Position numbers and translations under genes: made by a program. A model generated the notes under the pieces. That model ran no database searches. It had not been told where the DNA came from and saw only the letters and a program-made list of their open reading frames with translations. From the NCBI RefSeq assembly GCF_018531465.1, contig NZ_JAHDTF010000006.1, forward strand, positions 248,001 through 312,000: a stretch of DNA of 64,000 bases, written 5' to 3'. This stretch comes from Sphaerisporangium fuscum (GTDB lineage Bacteria; Actinomycetota; Actinomycetes; Streptosporangiales; Streptosporangiaceae). Positions 28,687 through 36,668 of this stretch are shown piece by piece. How positions within the stretch are numbered: the first letter of the stretch is position 1; every line of letters begins with the position of its first letter.

Positions 28687-29808
28687 ATGTCGTTGAATCC
28701 GCGTCTCGTCAAAGAAAGCTTCTCAGCCATCCAGCCCGTGATGGGCAAGGCCGTCGCCTACTTCTACGGCCGGCTGTTCGCTGAGAACCCGCATCTGCGG
28801 AGCATGTTCCCTCCCGCCATGGACCTCCAGCGCGACCGCCTGTTCGGGGCGCTCACCCGGATCGTCTGGAGCCTGGACAGCCCCGAGGGCCTCGGCTCCT
28901 ACCTGGCCCAGCTCGGCAGGGACCACCGCAAGTACGGCGTCGTCCCCGAGCATTACACGGCCATCGGCACCGCGCTCCTCGCCACGATCAGGCGCTTCTG
29001 CGGCGACAGCTGGAGCGCCGAGGTCGAGGCCGCCTGGGTCGCCGCCTACACCGCCGCCGCCACCATCATGATCGAGGCGGCCGAGGCCGACGCGGGGACC
29101 TCTCCCGCCTGGTGGCTGGCCGAGGTGGTCGACCACGAGCGGCGCACCCCCGACATCGCCGTCATCACCCTGCGGCCGGGCGTCCCCATGCCGTTCGTCC
29201 CGGGGCAGTACGTCAGCGTGCAGACCGCGCGCTGGCCCAGGGTGTGGCGCACCTACTCCATCGCCAACGCGCCCCGCCCCGACAACACCCTCCGGCTGCA
29301 CGTGCGGGCCGTCGGCGGCGGCTGGGTCAGCGGCACGCTCGTCACGCACACCCGGGTGGGTGACACCGTCCTGGTCGGCCCCCCGATCGGCACCCTGGCC
29401 CCGCCCGAGGGCGACTCCCCCCGCGACATCCTGTGCGTCGCCGGGGGCACCGGGCTCGCCCCCCTCAAGGCGGTCGTCGAGCACGTCATCGCCTCCGGCC
29501 GCCGCCCCAACATCCACCTGCTGGTGGGCGCCCGCACCGCGGCCGAGCTGTACGACCTGCCCGACCTGATCGCCATGGAGGCCCGCTACCCCTGGCTGCG
29601 GGTGGTGCCGGTGGTGTCCGACGAGCCGTCCTACGACGGCATGCGCGGCCCCCTGCCCGACGTCGTCCAGCGCTTCCACTCCTGGGCCGACCACGAGGTC
29701 TACGTCTGCGGGCCGCCGGCGATGGTCGGCGAGACCGTCCGTCGGCTGCAGGAGGACGGGGTGCCGCTCTCGCGGATCCACCGCGACACCGTGCGGGGCG
29801 AGCCCTGA
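28687..29808 (+). CDS. Flavohaemoglobin-like globin-reductase
   Basis: A 373-residue protein with an N-terminal globin domain (MSLNPRLVKESFSAIQPVMG to about residue 135) and a C-terminal ferredoxin-reductase module. The globin has PHLRSMFPP and the proximal-His region YGVVPEHYTAIGTALLATI. The FAD part is FVPGQYVSVQTARWPRVWRT with YSIANAPRP, and the NAD part is CVAGGTGLAPLKAVVEHV with VYVCGPPAMVGETVRRL. Flavohaemoglobins oxidise nitric oxide to nitrate with NAD(P)H and O2. The reductase lacks some usual Hmp spacing, so it belongs to the short actinobacterial group. A palindrome just upstream suggests repression relieved by NO or a related signal. Confidence 0.9.
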   Translation: MSLNPRLVKESFSAIQPVMGKAVAYFYGRLFAENPHLRSMFPPAMDLQRDRLFGALTRIVWSLDSPEGLGSYLAQLGRDHRKYGVVPEHYTAIGTALLATIRRFCGDSWSAEVEAAWVAAYTAAATIMIEAAEADAGTSPAWWLAEVVDHERRTPDIAVITLRPGVPMPFVPGQYVSVQTARWPRVWRTYSIANAPRPDNTLRLHVRAVGGGWVSGTLVTHTRVGDTVLVGPPIGTLAPPEGDSPRDILCVAGGTGLAPLKAVVEHVIASGRRPNIHLLVGARTAAELYDLPDLIAMEARYPWLRVVPVVSDEPSYDGMRGPLPDVVQRFHSWADHEVYVCGPPAMVGETVRRLQEDGVPLSRIHRDTVRGEP

Positions 29809-30104
29809 GGCCGCCCGCCTCCCTGGAACGGTCCCGCCCCCGCCAATCAGATATCGCAGGACGATCCCGGCGAACCGATCGGCAAATCCCGGGGAGCCCG
29901 GCGGCCGTCCCGCCGGCGTGACACCATGGTGGCGATCCGCGCGCAGCGGCCGAACAGTCGATCGGGCGAGACCACGCCGAGCCGGGGGGACAGGCGATGC
30001 GGGCCCGACACCGCGAAAGGAAGGGCGATGATGCAGGGCATGCTGCTCGCCGCCGACCGAAGGCGCCCCTCTCCCCACCCCTCCCCGGCGGTGCGCTGAC
30101 TCCG

Positions 30105-30410
30105 ATGGCCAAACCGGTCACGCTCGTGACGTTCGTGCTGCCCAGCACGCTGTGGCACTGGGGCTGCGGGGCGAGCGAGGTCCGCGTCTTCGCGGTGGCG
30201 GACGCCGACGACGCCCGCCCGACGCTCGGGGCCGCGCTGCACACCCTCCGGCGCACCCATCCGGGCCTGGAGAAGCGGTTGTGCGACGAGTACGGGGGGA
30301 TCCGCCGTCACATCAGCATGTTCGTCTGCGGTGAGAACGCCCGCCGCCTCGGCGGCCTCGCCTGCGCCCTCCCCCCGGGCGCCGAGGTGTACGTCCTGCC
30401 GGCCCTGTGA
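30105..30410 (+). CDS. MoaD/ThiS-like beta-grasp protein without C-terminal Gly-Gly
   Basis: A 101-residue protein beginning MAKPVTLVTFVLPSTLWHWG. The later segments ATLGAALHTLRRTHPGLEKR-like (PTLGAALHTL), RRHISMFVCGENARRLGGL and LPPGAEVYVLPAL follow the MoaD/ThiS ubiquitin-like order. Sulfur-carrier members end in Gly-Gly, which is adenylated and thiocarboxylated; here the chain ends VLPAL, so it cannot act as a carrier in that way. It may be a structural or regulatory relative. The 296 bases before it (29809-30104) contain no other credible gene. The ATG at 30105 has no clear SD. It ends nine bp from the convergent gene. Confidence 0.7.
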   Translation: MAKPVTLVTFVLPSTLWHWGCGASEVRVFAVADADDARPTLGAALHTLRRTHPGLEKRLCDEYGGIRRHISMFVCGENARRLGGLACALPPGAEVYVLPAL

Positions 30411-30419
30411 GCCGGGTGA

Positions 30420-31091
30420 TCACGGCCGCGGCGGCCCGGCGTCCGCGCGCGGTGCGCCGTACCAGCGCCAGGACGTCAGGCGCGGGCGCCCGGGAAGCTC
30501 GGCCCGCCCGGTCGCCCACAGCAGGGTGGGCCAGGGGGCGGTGTCACGCGGGGCGTCGGGGAACAGCCGGTTGAGCACCCGCGCGCACAGATCGGCGGGC
30601 GGCTCCCAGTCCAGGTCGAGCCCCTCGGCCAGATCGTGGGTGTGCACGAGGGTCTCCACGATCCCCATCGCCGCGAACCCCTCGGCGTCGGAGGCGCCGA
30701 AGCCGTGGTGGGCGCGCACCGCCGGCGGGGTGACGCGCACCATGGCGACCAGCAGCGCGCCGCACGCCTCCAGCATCTGCAGCAGCCCGGCCGGTCCGGC
30801 CGCACGATCGGCGTGGACGGCGTTCGCGGGGCCTGCGGCCCTGCGCCGCTCCCAGGCGAACGGCACGAGGCCGTCCAGCGGCGGTGTGCTCGGGCCGAGC
30901 TGGGCGGCGTAGGAGAACAGGTCGTCGGCCAGGTGCTCGACGGTCTCCCAGCAGGTCCACTCCAGCGAGCCGGCCCTGCCGTCCCAGGCGTGCGGCGGCA
31001 CCTCCCGCAGGACGCCGACGGCCAGCCGGACGGCGTGCCCGAGGTCGTCCGCGGTCACCGGGGACGGCGGGGCATGATCTGATGGCGACAT
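30420..31091 (-). CDS. Maleylpyruvate isomerase N-terminal / DinB-like protein
   Basis: A 223-residue protein of the mycothiol-dependent maleylpyruvate isomerase/DinB four-helix family. Features are WTCWETVEHLADDLFSYAAQ, with a metal-ligand His, and MGIVETLVHTHDLAEGLDLD, with the conserved H-T-H-D pair that completes the metal site. A C-terminal WATGRAELPGRPRL-type segment is also typical. Such proteins use mycothiol, the actinobacterial thiol, in isomerisation or detoxification; the actual substrate is unknown. The ATG at 31091 is the first in frame. It is not in an evident operon. Confidence 0.85.
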   Translation of the reverse strand: MSPSDHAPPSPVTADDLGHAVRLAVGVLREVPPHAWDGRAGSLEWTCWETVEHLADDLFSYAAQLGPSTPPLDGLVPFAWERRRAAGPANAVHADRAAGPAGLLQMLEACGALLVAMVRVTPPAVRAHHGFGASDAEGFAAMGIVETLVHTHDLAEGLDLDWEPPADLCARVLNRLFPDAPRDTAPWPTLLWATGRAELPGRPRLTSWRWYGAPRADAGPPRP

Positions 31092-31273
31092 GCAGCGAAC
31101 CCTATCTCCGGTGTCCGGGAGCGGGCACGCGGGTTTCCGGGGATCGCCGGCCCTGAACGGCGGCCGAGCACGACCCCCTTCCCGGGCGGTCGCCCGGAAG
31201 GCGGTGGGCCCGCCATCTCTCGGCCTGGCGTCCTTCCGGGCTGTGCACCGCGTTCAGTGCGCCGCCGCAGCGG

Positions 31274-31972
31274 TCACGAGGCCGTGTCGAAGGGCGAGAC
31301 CATGGGCTCGCCCCTCATGACCCTCTCACGGTTGCGCCGCAACGACTCGCTGTCGTTGAGATGCGGATAGGGCTCGTCCTTGGGAGGTTCGACCCCGAGG
31401 AACTCGCACAGCGGCTCCCAGCCCTGGCTCGCCTGGAAGACCAGCAGGCGCTCGGCGGGCAGGCTCTCCTTCACGGTCTCGATGTGCCGCCGGAACACCT
31501 CGACGGCGTGCTCCTCCCCCGGCAGACTCTCCCCGAAACTCCAGGAGTCACCGAAGGTGGACCGCCCGATCAGGTCCATCACGGGGCGGAAGCGCATCAT
31601 CGTCTCCATCGCCGGATCCCCGGCGCCCGGTGCCCCCGGGGAGACTTGAGGCCGGTCCAGCAGGTTGCAGAAGCTGGCGTACCAGCGGTGCGGGTCGCGC
31701 ACGGTGAGGATCACCTTGGCGTCCGGATAGGCGTCCGCCAGCTCCCGCCAGAAGAAGGAACCCGGCCAGTCCACGGCCGACTGATACCCCTCTAACACCT
31801 GCTCCCAGTCGGTCGGGCCGTCGGACAGGACGGGGAGCCACCGCTCGGCCTGCTCGGGCCGCATCAGCACTTCCACCATGTGATGGCAGGGGCCGAACCC
31901 GAGCCGGTCCAGAGCCGCTTTGAGCGAGGTGGTGCCCGTGCGGGGGAAGCCCGCGCCGATCACACGCAACAT
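31274..31972 (-). CDS. Sulfotransferase family protein
   Basis: A 232-residue protein of the Sulfotransfer_4 group. The PAPS 5'-phosphate loop is IGAGFPRTGTTSLKAALDRL, and the 3'-phosphate motif is VILTVRDPHRWYASFCNLL. PHLNDSESLRRNRERV near the end is typical of the family. It transfers sulfate from PAPS to an unknown acceptor, or may act in a modified way, since this bacterial group is poorly characterised. The ATG at 31972 has AGGAGG eight nt upstream. It is single on the minus strand, with an 8-bp perfect inverted repeat upstream at 32043-32065. Confidence 0.88.
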   Translation of the reverse strand: MLRVIGAGFPRTGTTSLKAALDRLGFGPCHHMVEVLMRPEQAERWLPVLSDGPTDWEQVLEGYQSAVDWPGSFFWRELADAYPDAKVILTVRDPHRWYASFCNLLDRPQVSPGAPGAGDPAMETMMRFRPVMDLIGRSTFGDSWSFGESLPGEEHAVEVFRRHIETVKESLPAERLLVFQASQGWEPLCEFLGVEPPKDEPYPHLNDSESLRRNRERVMRGEPMVSPFDTAS

Positions 31973-32042
31973 CCTGTGCCTCCTGTGGGGTCAGCGGGTG
32001 ACAGGAAACTCGTCACAGGATGAATTCTAGGTCATTTCCGGG

Positions 32043-32065
32043 TTGTCGACCGAAGTAGTCGACAA
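32043..32065 (-). promoter_or_regulatory. Inverted repeat upstream of sulfotransferase gene
   Basis: TTGTCGAC and GTCGACAA separated by seven nt in an A/T-rich intergenic region, 71 bp before the sulfotransferase start. Its 23-bp dyad resembles GntR- or TetR-type operators. Confidence 0.5.
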
Positions 32066-32153
32066 TTCATCCGCTAATTCGGTTATTCGGCATCAAGCAG
32101 CAATAATTACGACATAGCGAACTAAAGCGGGAATCTGCGGCGAGGGAGGGCCG

Positions 32154-32864
32154 TCAGGGCGCGACGCGGCCGGCGGCGTTGAAGGCGGCGTGGGTGAGGG
32201 GCATGAGCTCCGCCCAGATCGCCTCCATCTTCTCGGCGACCATCTCGATCTCGCGCTGCGGGAAGGACGGCACGGCGGAGCGCTCGTCCTTGGTGCGCAG
32301 CGACAGGAAGTGCATCAGGGAGCGGGCGTTGCAGGTGGCGTACATCGAGGAGAACAGCCCGACGGGCAGCACCGCCCGGGCGACCTCGCGGGCCACCCCG
32401 GCCTCCAGCATCTCGCGGTAGGCCTGGTAGGCCTGCCGGTAGGAGTGCTCCATCGCCTCGGTCACGAGCTTGTACTGCTCGTCGCTGCCCTCGACGAACT
32501 GGTAGCGCCCCGGCTTGCCCTCCTGCACCAGCTTCCGATCCCGCCCAGGAACGTAGAAAACGGGCTGAAGCTCCCGATAACGGCCACTCTCCTCGTTGTA
32601 CGACCATCCCACCCTGTGTCTGTGGAACTCCCGGAAGACCATGATCGGGGCGCTGATGAAGAAGGTCATCGAGTTGTGCTCGAACGGGCTGCCGTGCCGG
32701 TCGCGCATGAGGTAGTTGATCAGGCCCCTGGAGCGCTCGGCGTCCTGGTGGACCGCCTCCAGCGACTGCTCACCCGCCGTCGAGACCCGCGCGGCCCACA
32801 CCACGTCGGAGTCGGCGGCACTGTGCCTGACCAGCTCGACGGTCACGTCGCTCACGAACTTCAC
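32154..32864 (-). CDS. thyX: Flavin-dependent thymidylate synthase ThyX
   Basis: Converts dUMP to dTMP using methylene-tetrahydrofolate, FAD and NADPH. The 236-residue protein has the ThyX signature RHRVGWSYNEESGRY (RHRxxSxNExSxRY with one extra spacer residue, at about 82-96). It also has SPFEHNSMTFFISAPIMVFR, and the substrate-binding AREVARAVLPVGLFSSMYAT and FLSLRTKDERSAVPSFPQRE. The GTG at 32862-32864 was chosen because AAGGGGAG lies six nt upstream; an in-frame ATG at 32894 lacks an SD. It follows the amidohydrolase gene by 53 bp in the same direction, so cotranscription is possible. thyA and dapA neighbours are absent. Confidence 0.95.
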   Translation of the reverse strand: MKFVSDVTVELVRHSAADSDVVWAARVSTAGEQSLEAVHQDAERSRGLINYLMRDRHGSPFEHNSMTFFISAPIMVFREFHRHRVGWSYNEESGRYRELQPVFYVPGRDRKLVQEGKPGRYQFVEGSDEQYKLVTEAMEHSYRQAYQAYREMLEAGVAREVARAVLPVGLFSSMYATCNARSLMHFLSLRTKDERSAVPSFPQREIEMVAEKMEAIWAELMPLTHAAFNAAGRVAP

Positions 32865-32917
32865 GCCCGGCTCCCCTTCTGTCGGCGCCCACATGTTAGT
32901 GGCGGACGCCTCGCAGG

Positions 32918-34072
32918 TCACAGCCGGTACACCCGCCGGGCGTTGCCGGAGCCGATCATGTACGCCACGCGCGCCGCGTCGGCCGTGCTCCACTCCCCCT
33001 GCGCCAGGCGGGCGGCCAGGGCCCGCGCCAGGCCCTGGCGGAAATACAGCGCCCCGAGGTGGCACATCTCGGCGACGCCCTGGCCGCCGGAACCGAACAT
33101 CAGCTTGTGGAACGGCACCAGTTCCAGCAGCTCGCCGATGATCGCCGCCGACCCGGCGGCGGTGTAGGTGAGCGCGAGGCCCACGTCGACGTGGACGTGC
33201 GGGAACACGCTCGCCAGATGGGCCGCCTGCCGGTGGAAGGGGTAGCAGTGCAGCAGGATCACCGGCACGCCGGAGGGGCGCAGGGCCCGGACGAAGGCGG
33301 TCGCCAGGGCGGGGTCGGACCGGCGCAGGTCGGCGTCGGGGTCGCCGTACCCGGTGTGGAGCTGCAGGGGCAGGCCACGCTCGCGGGCGACGTCGGTGGC
33401 CGTCCACAGCAGGTGGCGCAGCAGGACGGGGTCGTCCAGCGGCTCCTTGGGCTCGGCCAGCCGCCTGCCCGCCGCCGCGATGACGGCGCCCCGGGTGGGC
33501 CTGGAGGGGTCGAAGCCGAGCCCGTGGCGGCGGGCGACGACCGACTTCAGGCCGACGGCGCGGGCCGCACGGACGGCGACCAGCTCCTCGAGGGCCTGGA
33601 TGTAGCCGACGGCGGTCCGGTCGCTGCCCGCGACCTCCTCCTCGACGTCCTCCAGCCGCACGATCTCGTCGGCGGCGGCCCCGCCGAGCCGTCCCATCTC
33701 GGCCGCCGACAGCAGCTCGCGCCCGCCGGAGCCGTCGACGAGGAAGGCGACGACCCCGGCGGCGTGGAGCAGCCGCCGGTTGGCCTCGGCGCCGAGCTCG
33801 GCGCGGCGCGCCAGGTAGACGGGCGGGGGCGCGTGGGGGTCCAGGCCGAGCACGGGGGCGCACCAGCGCCTGATCGCGACGCCGAGCGGCGTGTCGAAGT
33901 GGGTGGTGCCGGGCGGCGCCGGCGAGCCCGACTCGGTGATGAGCATCTCGTAGCGGGCGCGGGCGAGCTCCTCGCGGCGCACGCCGTGGCAGTGGTGGTC
34001 GACGAGCGGGGCGAGGAGCGCCTCGCGCACGGCAGCGGGCAGGGTGACCGGGAGTACGTCGTGCGCGTCCAA
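32918..34072 (-). CDS. Amidohydrolase family protein
   Basis: A 384-residue metal-dependent hydrolase-fold protein of the amidohydrolase-2 group. The N-terminal metal motif is LVDHHCHGVRREEL. Further candidate ligands are His in LPLQLHTGYGDPDADLRR and in VILLHCYPFHRQAAHLASVF, and an Asp/Ser region LMFGSGGQGVAEM. The architecture resembles the glutamine synthetase-associated amidohydrolases and uronate-isomerase-like enzymes; the substrate is unknown. TTG at 34070-34072 is taken as start because GAGAGG sits seven nt upstream and the next in-frame start would remove the first strand. thyX lies 53 bp downstream and the trpEG fusion 137 bp upstream. Confidence 0.82.
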   Translation of the reverse strand: MDAHDVLPVTLPAAVREALLAPLVDHHCHGVRREELARARYEMLITESGSPAPPGTTHFDTPLGVAIRRWCAPVLGLDPHAPPPVYLARRAELGAEANRRLLHAAGVVAFLVDGSGGRELLSAAEMGRLGGAAADEIVRLEDVEEEVAGSDRTAVGYIQALEELVAVRAARAVGLKSVVARRHGLGFDPSRPTRGAVIAAAGRRLAEPKEPLDDPVLLRHLLWTATDVARERGLPLQLHTGYGDPDADLRRSDPALATAFVRALRPSGVPVILLHCYPFHRQAAHLASVFPHVHVDVGLALTYTAAGSAAIIGELLELVPFHKLMFGSGGQGVAEMCHLGALYFRQGLARALAARLAQGEWSTADAARVAYMIGSGNARRVYRL

Positions 34073-34209
34073 TCGGCCACCTCTCCCCGCCCGCCGTGTT
34101 CGGCCCGGCGGCGAGGGGCGCTCCTCGAGGCGGCGTCCCGCGCCGCCGCGCCCCTCGCCTCAGCAGGTGGACTCTACGACGGGTGCCGTGGAGCCCTGGC
34201 GGCCTTTAC

Positions 34210-36342
34210 TCAAGCTCGGCACAGCCTCAACACGTTGGCGACGATCCGCGCCCCGGCCGAGCCCTCGGCGGTGAGGATCGACTCGGGGTGGAACTGGACG
34301 GCGAAGCGCCGGTTGGCGGTGTCCTCGATGGCCATGACCGCCCCGTCGGGGGTGAGCGCGGTCACCGTGAAGCCCTTCACCCCGTCCTGCTTGGCGTGCA
34401 GGGAGTGGTAGCGGGCGGCGGTGAACTCGGGCGGGAGACCGTCGAGCAGCGCGCTGTCGCCCACGCGGCCGACGCTGCCACGCTTGCCGTGCTCGGGCTG
34501 CGCCAGCAGCGACAGCGTGCCCCCGGCCTGCTCGACCATCGCCTGCAGGCCGAGACAGACGCCGAAGACGGGCAGGTCGCGGGCGTACAGGGCGTCCACC
34601 AGGGCCGCGCAGCCGAAGTCGGACGGCCAGCCAGGGCCGGGCGAGAGCACGACCAGGTCGGGCGTGATCTCCTCCAGCATGGCGAGCGGGAAGCCGTGGC
34701 GCAGCGTGACGACGTCGGCGCCCTGCTGGCGGAAGTAGTCGGCGAGGGTGTTGACGAAGGAGTCCTCGTGGTCGACGAGCAGGACCTTCATGCCCTCGCC
34801 GGGACGCTCGGCCACCGGTGCGGCCTCGGTCTCGGCCTCTGGGGCGCCGACGGCGGCGAGCGCTCCGAGCAGGGCGCTGGCCTTGAGCTCGGTCTCGCGC
34901 TCCTCGGCGGCGGGGTCGGAGTCGTACAGCAGGGTGGCCCCGGCACGGACCGTGGCGACGCCGCCGCGGATCTGGGCGGTGCGCAGGGTGAGGCCGGTGT
35001 TCATCGACCCGTCGAACCCCAGATAGCCGACGGCCCCGCCGTACCAGCGGCGCGGGGTGGCCTCGTGGTCCTCGATGAACTGCATGGCCCAGGTCTTGGG
35101 CGCGCCGGTGACCGTGACGGCCCACATGTGGGTGAGGAAGGCGTCCAGGGCGTCGAACCCGGGGCGCAGGCGGCCCTCGATGTGGTCGACGGTGTGGATG
35201 AGGCGGGAGTACATCTCGATCTGGCGCCGGCCGATGACCTGCACGGTGCCGGGCACGCAGATGCGCGACTTGTCGTTACGGTCGACGTCGGTGCACATGG
35301 TCAGCTCCGACTCCTCCTTAGTGGAGCTGAGCAGTGTGCGGATGGCCTCGGCGTCCTCCACGGGGTTGGTGCCGCGGGCGATCGTGCCGGAGATCGGGCA
35401 GGTCTCCACCCGGTCGCCCTGCACCCGGACGTACATCTCGGGCGAGGCGCCGACCAGGTGCTCGCCCTCGCCGAGGTTGAACAGGAACTCGTACGGGGCG
35501 GGGTTGCTCTTGCGCAGGCCGCGGTAGAAGGCGGCGGGGTCGGCGCAGGGGGCGTGGAAGACCTGGCCGGGCACGACCTCGAACAGGTCGCCGCGCACGA
35601 ACTTCCGCTTGGCGGCCTCGACGACGGCGGCGTACTCGCCCCGCGGCGGGTTCTGCGGGATCTCGGCGGCCGGCGGGGGCAGGGGCACGCTCTCGCCGGT
35701 GCGCGGCAGGCCGCGGGTGGAGACGCCGTCGACGGTGAACTCGTAGAGGTATTCGCGGCTGGTCTCGCGCTTGCGGTCGATCACCATGACGCGGTCGGGC
35801 AGGTGGAGGACCAGGTCGCGCTGGTCGGGCGCCCGGTCCAGGGCCTGACGGACGGGCTCGAACTGGAAGGCGAGGTCGTAGCCGAACGCGCCGTACAGCC
35901 CGAGGTGCTCGTCGTCGCCGGCGAAGGCGGCGACGACCTCGCGGATGGCGGTGAAGACGGTGGGGCGGCGGCTGCGCATCTCCTCGGGCAGGATGTCCTC
36001 GGACTGCTCGACGTACACCTCGACGTGGTCGGCGCCGGGCTCGGCGGTGGTCTTGCCCGCGGCGAGCAGGCAGGAGGCCACGGCCGGCAGGACGACCCGC
36101 CCACGCTCGTTCAGCGCGCGGGCGGAGATCCGGCGGCCCCTGGCGACGATCTCCAGGATCGGGTCGACGTAGGCGAGGTGCCATCGGCTGTAGCGGCCGG
36201 GGTACTCCATGCCGGAGGACAGCACGCCGCCCCGGCGCTCGCCGAGGGAGGTGACGACCTCCTCCAGCACGGACTCGGGAACGTCTGCCGTCGTGACCTC
36301 GACAGCGATACCACCCGCAGTGGTATATCCGCTCGTGTCCAC
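34210..36342 (-). CDS. trpEG: Anthranilate synthase, fused TrpE-TrpG
   Basis: A 710-residue enzyme making anthranilate from chorismate and glutamine. The TrpE half has CPISGTIARGTNP, TDVDRNDKSRICVPG, MWAVTVTGAPKTWAMQFIED and YGGAVGYLGFDGSMNTGLTL. From about residue 515 the TrpG half has LLVDHEDSFVNTLADYF, LSPGPGWPSD, the nucleophile GVCLGLQAM and QFHPES. Fused forms occur in rhizobia and in Streptomyces venezuelae, where attenuation controls them. The same control is evident here (leader 36442-36483, terminator 36389-36413). The GTG at 36342 was chosen because the family begins at this point (VDTSGYTTAGG); ATGs at 36369 and 36387 are in frame but close to the terminator T run. Confidence 0.94.
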   Translation of the reverse strand: MDTSGYTTAGGIAVEVTTADVPESVLEEVVTSLGERRGGVLSSGMEYPGRYSRWHLAYVDPILEIVARGRRISARALNERGRVVLPAVASCLLAAGKTTAEPGADHVEVYVEQSEDILPEEMRSRRPTVFTAIREVVAAFAGDDEHLGLYGAFGYDLAFQFEPVRQALDRAPDQRDLVLHLPDRVMVIDRKRETSREYLYEFTVDGVSTRGLPRTGESVPLPPPAAEIPQNPPRGEYAAVVEAAKRKFVRGDLFEVVPGQVFHAPCADPAAFYRGLRKSNPAPYEFLFNLGEGEHLVGASPEMYVRVQGDRVETCPISGTIARGTNPVEDAEAIRTLLSSTKEESELTMCTDVDRNDKSRICVPGTVQVIGRRQIEMYSRLIHTVDHIEGRLRPGFDALDAFLTHMWAVTVTGAPKTWAMQFIEDHEATPRRWYGGAVGYLGFDGSMNTGLTLRTAQIRGGVATVRAGATLLYDSDPAAEERETELKASALLGALAAVGAPEAETEAAPVAERPGEGMKVLLVDHEDSFVNTLADYFRQQGADVVTLRHGFPLAMLEEITPDLVVLSPGPGWPSDFGCAALVDALYARDLPVFGVCLGLQAMVEQAGGTLSLLAQPEHGKRGSVGRVGDSALLDGLPPEFTAARYHSLHAKQDGVKGFTVTALTPDGAVMAIEDTANRRFAVQFHPESILTAEGSAGARIVANVLRLCRA

Positions 36343-36388
36343 CCTTGCCCCGCCCTTTCGATCTTGCATTGAGCCCCGGGCGGGCATG

Positions 36389-36413
36389 AAAAAGGCCGCC
36401 TCCCGGGGCGGCC
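36389..36413 (-). terminator. Attenuator terminator of the trpEG leader
   Basis: On the minus strand GGCCGCC, loop CCGGGA and GGCGGCC are followed by five T. An upstream segment GCGGC, next to the leader stop codon, can pair with the first arm as antiterminator. That segment also pairs with GCGCCGC in the leader (GCGCCGC TCCTAG GCGGCGC), giving the classical 1:2, 2:3, 3:4 set. Confidence 0.85.
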
Positions 36414-36441
36414 GTCGGTGAGAATGCGAAACGCGCGCCGC

Positions 36442-36483
36442 CTAGGAGCGGCGCCACCACTGCGCGGGTGAGGTGCTTCGCAT
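36442..36483 (-). CDS. trpL: TrpL leader peptide
   Basis: A 14-codon frame encodes MRSTSPAQWWRRS and ends at TAG 29 nt before the attenuator hairpin. Two adjacent Trp codons (complement of 36454-36459) lie in the ascending arm region of the pause hairpin, so ribosome stalling at low Trp-tRNA would favour the antiterminator. No SD is seen, but TAGCAT (complement of 36490-36495) lies six nt upstream of the ATG at the -10 distance, so the leader may be translated from a leaderless transcript. It is too short for automated gene calling. Confidence 0.85.
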   Translation of the reverse strand: MRSTSPAQWWRRS

Positions 36484-36668
36484 GCCTGAATGCTAGCGGC
36501 ACCTCCCGCCCCTCGCCACTTGTTCGGGCCGACACACCGGAGAGGCCCTCCGAGTCGAGAGTGACTTCCGTCACAGCGCCCGGCCGCTGATAGCACTACC
36601 ATGTTACCAATGAGTAAAGCGCTGCTTACATCCCCGGGACGCCGTCCCGATTCCGACGAGGAGCGCTC

